Assembly (NCBI GenBank): GCA_035296325.1
Contig: DATHBD010000031.1
Location: 62,001 to 126,000 of the forward strand
From: DATHBD01 sp035296325
Lineage (GTDB): Bacteria > Actinomycetota > Actinomycetes > Mycobacteriales > Micromonosporaceae
Direction: 5' to 3'
DNA: 64,000 nt
Shown here piece by piece: positions 61,448 through 64,000 of this stretch. Under the pieces are notes generated by a model that ran no database searches, was not told where the DNA came from, and saw only the letters and a list, made by a program, of their open reading frames with translations. The position numbers and the translations under genes are program-made. The stretch's first letter is position 1; each line of letters starts with the position of its first letter.

Positions 61448-62890
61448 TCACCCTGCCGCGGCCAGGGTCGCCGTGGTCGCCGTGGTCGCCGTGCTCGCCG
61501 TGGTCGCCGTGGTCGCCGGGGCTGCCATGGACGCCGTAGTCGCCGTGGCCGCCGTGGCCGCCGTAGTCGCCGTGGCCGCCGTGGACGCCGTAGTCGCCGT
61601 GGCCGCCGGCGTCCCCGTGGTGGAGGTGCCCGTAGTGGATGTTCCCGTGGCCACCGTCAAGGTCGTCGCATTGACGACCTCGGGTAGCGAGCCGGGAAGC
61701 CACATACTCACCTGCCGGGCTGCCGCTGCTGCGCCACGCCCAACGGAGCGGATGGTCAACTCTCGTGACCGCAGTCGACCACGCCCATCACCAAGACCGT
61801 TCCACACTCCTCGGACCGACTCGAGCATCACATCGGCGCCACGCCATGACCCGTACGCCACAAGCACGCTGCCATGCTGTCGGGCGCGGGCAGCCAGTCG
61901 ACCAGCTACCGCAGGCGCGATCGGACCGGGCGGTGCAGCCACCACGATGTCGAGCCCGTCGAGGAGCGCCGCCACCACGGTGGCCCACTCGGCGCCCGGG
62001 TACGGCACCAGGGCCAGCCGGTCAAGTGCGAGTCCCAGCTCGGCGGCGGCCACTGCCCCGAGGGTGGGCACACCGACCACGCCGCACCAGGAGCCGGACT
62101 GGGACGCCGCGGCGAGGAGCGCCAGCATCAACGAGGTCGGTGCCTGCGCCGTGGTTGGCGCCGTCGTCTGCGCCGCCGTCGGCGCGGTCGTCGGCGCTGT
62201 CGTCGGCGCCTTGGTTGACGTCGTGGTTGGCGCTGCCGTCGGCGCCTTGGTTGACGTCGTGGTTGGCGCTGTCGTCGGCGCCTTGGTTGGCGTCGTGGTT
62301 GGCGCCACAGTTGGTGCCGTGGTTGTGGTCGGGGCGGTGGCTGCGACCCGAGCGGTTGGAGCGGTGGCCGACACGGTCGCCGTGTTTGGAGCCGTTGGAG
62401 CCGTCACCACCGCGATCAGCGCTCCGCGCCGCAGGCCGCCTCCGGGTAGCAGTGCCCTCAACTCGGGGAGGACGGGGAGCACCCGCCCTACATTGACCTC
62501 CCCGGCGGCGTGTTCGCTGGCGGTACGGACGACGGCTGCGAGCCCAGCGGCATGGATGGCCTGAAGACTCGCCGCCGCGCGGGACACCGGCTTCCGCTCC
62601 CCCGGCGCATTCGACCGGCCCTGCGAGGGCCGGCCCTGCGAGGGCTGGCTCGGCGAGGGCTGGCTCGGCGAGGGCTGGCTTGGCGAGGGCTGGCTTGGCG
62701 AGGGCTGGGCCGGTTGGTCCGGCTTGTCCTGCTGCGGTGACCGGCTCGGTCTAGGCGTCTGGATGGTGAGGTGACGTCCATTGCGGGCGCGCAGGGTGGC
62801 CTTTACCCGAGCACTTGCCGTCACCCCGGCACTCCGGTGGGGCGTCCGGGCTGCCGGCTCTATTTGTATGCCCAGACCAACCACCGTCAT
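61448..62890 (-). CDS. imuA': ImuA': RecA-like mutasome protein with Ala/Thr repeat expansions
   Basis: The product is about 480 residues; family members are usually 220-300. The RecA-like core is split: SLQAIHAAGLAAVVRTASEH, VGRVLPVLPELRALLPGGGL with RRGALIAVVT (degenerate P-loop position), then a TTAPTTTSTKAPT-type insert of about 65 residues, then LMLALLAAASQSGSWCGVVG, VPYPGAEWATVVAALLDGLD, VVAAPPGPIAPAVAGRLAAR and VSMWLPGSLPEVV. A SQPSP array precedes the core and an ATATT(A/S) tail follows it. ATG 62890 has GGGAG 10 nt upstream. It acts with ImuB and DnaE2 in induced mutagenesis. Confidence 0.9.
   Translation of the reverse strand: MTVVGLGIQIEPAARTPHRSAGVTASARVKATLRARNGRHLTIQTPRPSRSPQQDKPDQPAQPSPSQPSPSQPSPSQPSPSQPSQGRPSQGRSNAPGERKPVSRAAASLQAIHAAGLAAVVRTASEHAAGEVNVGRVLPVLPELRALLPGGGLRRGALIAVVTAPTAPNTATVSATAPTARVAATAPTTTTAPTVAPTTTPTKAPTTAPTTTSTKAPTAAPTTTSTKAPTTAPTTAPTAAQTTAPTTAQAPTSLMLALLAAASQSGSWCGVVGVPTLGAVAAAELGLALDRLALVPYPGAEWATVVAALLDGLDIVVAAPPGPIAPAVAGRLAARARQHGSVLVAYGSWRGADVMLESVRGVWNGLGDGRGRLRSRELTIRSVGRGAAAAARQVSMWLPGSLPEVVNATTLTVATGTSTTGTSTTGTPAATATTASTAATATTAATAATATTASMAAPATTATTASTATTATTATLAAAG
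61450..61640 (-). repeat. GTCGCCGTGG-rich degenerate array encoding the Ala/Thr tail of ImuA'
   Basis: GTCGCCGTGGCCGCC-type 9- and 15-bp units recur throughout (plus-strand notation) and are translated as ATATTAST. The array runs to the stop codon at 61448. Confidence 0.85.
62150..62330 (-). repeat. 36-bp in-frame array within the ImuA' core (about 3 copies plus degenerate units)
   Basis: GCGCCTTGGTTGACGTCG-containing 36-bp units are near-identical in their last copies. They are translated as TTSTKAP(T/A)(T/A)APT. They interrupt the RecA-like fold between TAPTAPNTATVS and SLMLALLAA. Confidence 0.9.
62626..62714 (-). repeat. 15-bp array in the ImuA' N-terminal region (about 6 copies)
   Basis: AGGGCTGGCTCGGCG-type units recur every 15 bp with C/T variants; translated as SQPSP/GRPSQ. 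Confidence 0.92.
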
Positions 62891-62907
62891 TGCACCCAAC
62901 TCCCAAT

Positions 62908-62984
62908 TTGCGCTGTGCCGGATGCGTGCTGTGCCGGATTCGTGCTGTGCCGGATTCGTGCTGTGCCGGATGCGTGCTGTGCCG
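62908..62984. repeat. 16-bp tandem array between the HEPN gene and imuA' (about 5 copies)
   Basis: T(G/T)CGTGCTGTGCCGGA units start at about 62923, 62939 and 62955, with partial copies at both ends. The 16-bp period breaks any reading frame, so this is the intergenic spacer and supports starting imuA' at 62890. Confidence 0.9.
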
Positions 62985-62996
62985 TGCGTCAGGTGA

Positions 62997-63545
62997 TCAG
63001 CTCGCAAGTCCCTTCAACAGAGGCTGGTAGGAGAAGCCCAGGCCGACCTCCACGACCGCGATGAACTGCTCCGCCGCGCGAAGCAGATCGTCGGCCTCCC
63101 GAGCACTTACCACACGCGGGATGCCCGCCTCAGCGGCGGAGCGCTTGCTTGCACCGGTGGCGAAGAAGGTGGCCCACTCACTGAGCTCGGGAGCTACGAG
63201 GACGAGGAGGGACCAGACGCTGGTCACCCGGCTGCGGCGCCCAGGCCCGGCCGGGGTGGCGCGTGCGGCCAGCACCGCGGCGGCGGCGCGCAGAGCGGCC
63301 AGGTGGGCCGTGGCGTAACGCATACCGTCGGTACGGATCTCAGCGGCCTCTTCCAGCCCTCGCCGAGCGAGGATAAGCAGCTCGCGTGGGGTGCGGTGAG
63401 GCAGCGCGGATGCGGGCACCGGCAGTGGCTGGCGCACGACCCGGGGCATGGTTGCTGAATCTGCCGAACCTGGGCCGCTCACCGGGAACGGTGTGACCGC
63501 CGCGGCCGCGAACGGAGTGTGAGATCGAGGCGTCGGCGTCGGCAT
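62997..63545 (-). CDS. SAV_6107-type HEPN domain protein, first gene of the SOS operon
   Basis: The 182-residue product starts MPTPTPRSHTPFAAAAVTPF, with GGGAG 8 nt upstream. The all-helical core includes RTPRELLILARRGLEEAAEI, RYATAHLAALRAAAAVLAAR, SRVTSVWSLLVLVAPELSEW and READDLLRAAEQFIAVVEVG. This matches the actinobacterial SAV_6107 HEPN family as I recall it, which is found next to imuA'. HEPN domains are often RNA-binding or ribonuclease-like; no clear RX4-6H catalytic motif is evident. Its role in mutagenesis is unknown. It is first behind the LexA box and the structured leader. Confidence 0.85.
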   Translation of the reverse strand: MPTPTPRSHTPFAAAAVTPFPVSGPGSADSATMPRVVRQPLPVPASALPHRTPRELLILARRGLEEAAEIRTDGMRYATAHLAALRAAAAVLAARATPAGPGRRSRVTSVWSLLVLVAPELSEWATFFATGASKRSAAEAGIPRVVSAREADDLLRAAEQFIAVVEVGLGFSYQPLLKGLAS

Positions 63546-63627
63546 CTGGTGTCTCCCTCAGCGGCTTCTGGATCGAAGGGCTCTTCTTCTGTTTCGAAGT
63601 GCTGCGGAGGAAGTCGCAGCGGCGTTA

Positions 63628-63751
63628 CCGGCCGGGCGTGAAGCTTCCCCACACCACGCCCGGCCGGCTGGGTCGCTGCCCGCCGCCCGGGGGTCGTGGG
63701 CGGCGAACAGCGACCCTGCCTGTGAGATCGGACCCGCGAATGCCCGATCTC
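63628..63751 (-). ncRNA. Structured 5' leader with three consecutive stem-loops
   Basis: In transcription order (minus strand) the stem-loops are: GAGATCGG/CCGATCTC (63751-63744 with 63731-63724, 8 bp); a two-tier hairpin GGTCGCTG/CAGCGACC enclosing CGCCGCCC/GGGCGGCG (63715-63671); and CCGGCCGGGCGTG/CACGCCCGGCCGG (63667-63655 with 63640-63628, 13 bp). Together they occupy most of the roughly 280-nt leader before ATG 63545. No ORF of quality overlaps. Possible roles are attenuator, RNA stabiliser or regulatory RNA; this is inference. Confidence 0.45.
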
Positions 63752-63807
63752 GCGGTGTCGCGGACCGCGCTCGGGATCGACGCCGCGAATCGTCGGTCCC
63801 GATCGAG

Positions 63808-63823
63808 TCGAACGCTTGTTCGA
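63808..63823 (-). promoter_or_regulatory. LexA/SOS box
   Basis: TCGAACGCTTGTTCGA is TCGAAC-N4-GTTCGA, the mycobacterial/actinobacterial LexA consensus with both half-sites perfect. It lies about 8 nt downstream of the expected start of the promoter at 63838-63860. LexA would block the HEPN-imuA'-imuB-(HNH)-dnaE2 operon. Confidence 0.85.
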
Positions 63824-63837
63824 ACTCGCTATTGAAG

Positions 63838-63860
63838 AGACTACACGGAGGTGGCGACAA
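63838..63860 (-). promoter_or_regulatory. Promoter of the HEPN-imuA'B operon with PafBC-type spacing
   Basis: TTGTCGCCA (63860-63852), 8 nt, and TAGTCT (63843-63838). The first six bases match TTGTCR exactly and the distance to the -10 is the N8 of PafBC promoters. It is too short for a normal -35/-10 spacer. The last three bases of the element differ from GTG. Confidence 0.4.
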
Positions 63861-64000
63861 AATCGCAGGGCACCGGCAAAATTTCGTACACGTGTTCTAC
63901 GAACTGCGACAGCCGAGTCCACGGCGAACACTCCCAGCACCTGAAGACACCGTCCGAGCCGCCACAGCGCTCGCCATCGGCTCCCTCCACGCAGCTCCCA
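63861..64000. other. Right end of the window, no gene assigned; second LexA-like element
   Basis: GTAC-ACGT-GTTC at 63886-63897 is one base from a GAAC-N4-GTTC core. A divergent gene may begin beyond or near 63892, but too little sequence remains to call it. Confidence 0.4.

Noticed and set aside
62997..63545. HEPN gene as half of a HEPN-MNT toxin-antitoxin pair
   Set aside because: No nucleotidyltransferase partner is adjacent and the sequence fits the SAV_6107 family linked to imuA'.
63892..64000. GTG-initiated open frame reading VFYELRQPSPRRTLPAPEDT and beyond, to the window end
   Set aside because: Only 36 codons are visible, third-position GC is low for this genome, and another frame is also open; it may be a real divergent gene but cannot be supported.

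Overview
The window is very GC-rich chromosomal DNA with densely packed housekeeping genes, GTG starts and a complete actinobacterial division and cell-wall (dcw) cluster. DivIVA, SepF, MurT/GatD, DUF3040, a SAV_6107-type HEPN protein and the HEPN-ImuA'-ImuB-DnaE2 mutagenesis locus point to a filamentous actinomycete, most likely Micromonosporaceae. The family assignment is inference; no rRNA or tRNA gene is present to settle it.

Layout. Positions 1-5106 (minus strand) hold hisD-hisC-hisB-hisH-(small membrane protein)-hisA-ridA-like, joined mostly by 4-bp overlaps. After about 700 bp without a gene come a LON-domain protein, a DUF2567 membrane protein, the replicative polymerase dnaE1, a MinD/ParA-like ATPase, an unknown anchored protein, rluD-like, lspA, a DksA/TraR zinc-finger gene, a cation/proton antiporter, a DUF167 gene and a membrane protein with pentapeptide repeats and a Cys/His C-terminus. 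Positions 18375-38058 are the dcw cluster, read on the minus strand as mraZ-rsmH-ftsL-ftsI-murE-murF-mraY-murD-ftsW-murG-murC-ftsQ-ftsZ-yggS-sepF-yggT-divIVA. The usual pgeF/yfiH between ftsZ and yggS is missing. Divergent from mraZ run murT-gatD, which amidate lipid II. A moxR-DUF58-transglutaminase operon follows (42317-47343).

The right third is largely DNA-damage tolerance: dinB (48040-49338), dnaE2 (54350-58306), a DUF222/HNH gene, imuB, imuA' and a HEPN gene (to 63545). The last group sits behind a perfect LexA-type palindrome and a leader with three stem-loops. Between dinB and dnaE2 lie a phosphodiesterase, a methyltransferase, an aldo/keto reductase, a lipoprotein L,D-transpeptidase and a small zinc-ribbon protein.

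Two patterns stand out. (1) Tandem minisatellites have invaded many genes in frame, very often with a 15-bp (5-codon) unit: yggS, murD, murE, ftsI, ftsL, tgpA, a methyltransferase, dnaE2, imuB, imuA'. Intergenic arrays mostly have units of 14, 16 or 22-23 bp and often overlap stop codons. (2) The promoters of all three DNA-polymerase units (dnaE1, dinB, HEPN-imuA'B) show a TGTCG-type element exactly 8 bp upstream of a TANNNT -10 box, the spacing of PafBC-type DNA-damage promoters. This suggests a shared damage response on top of LexA.
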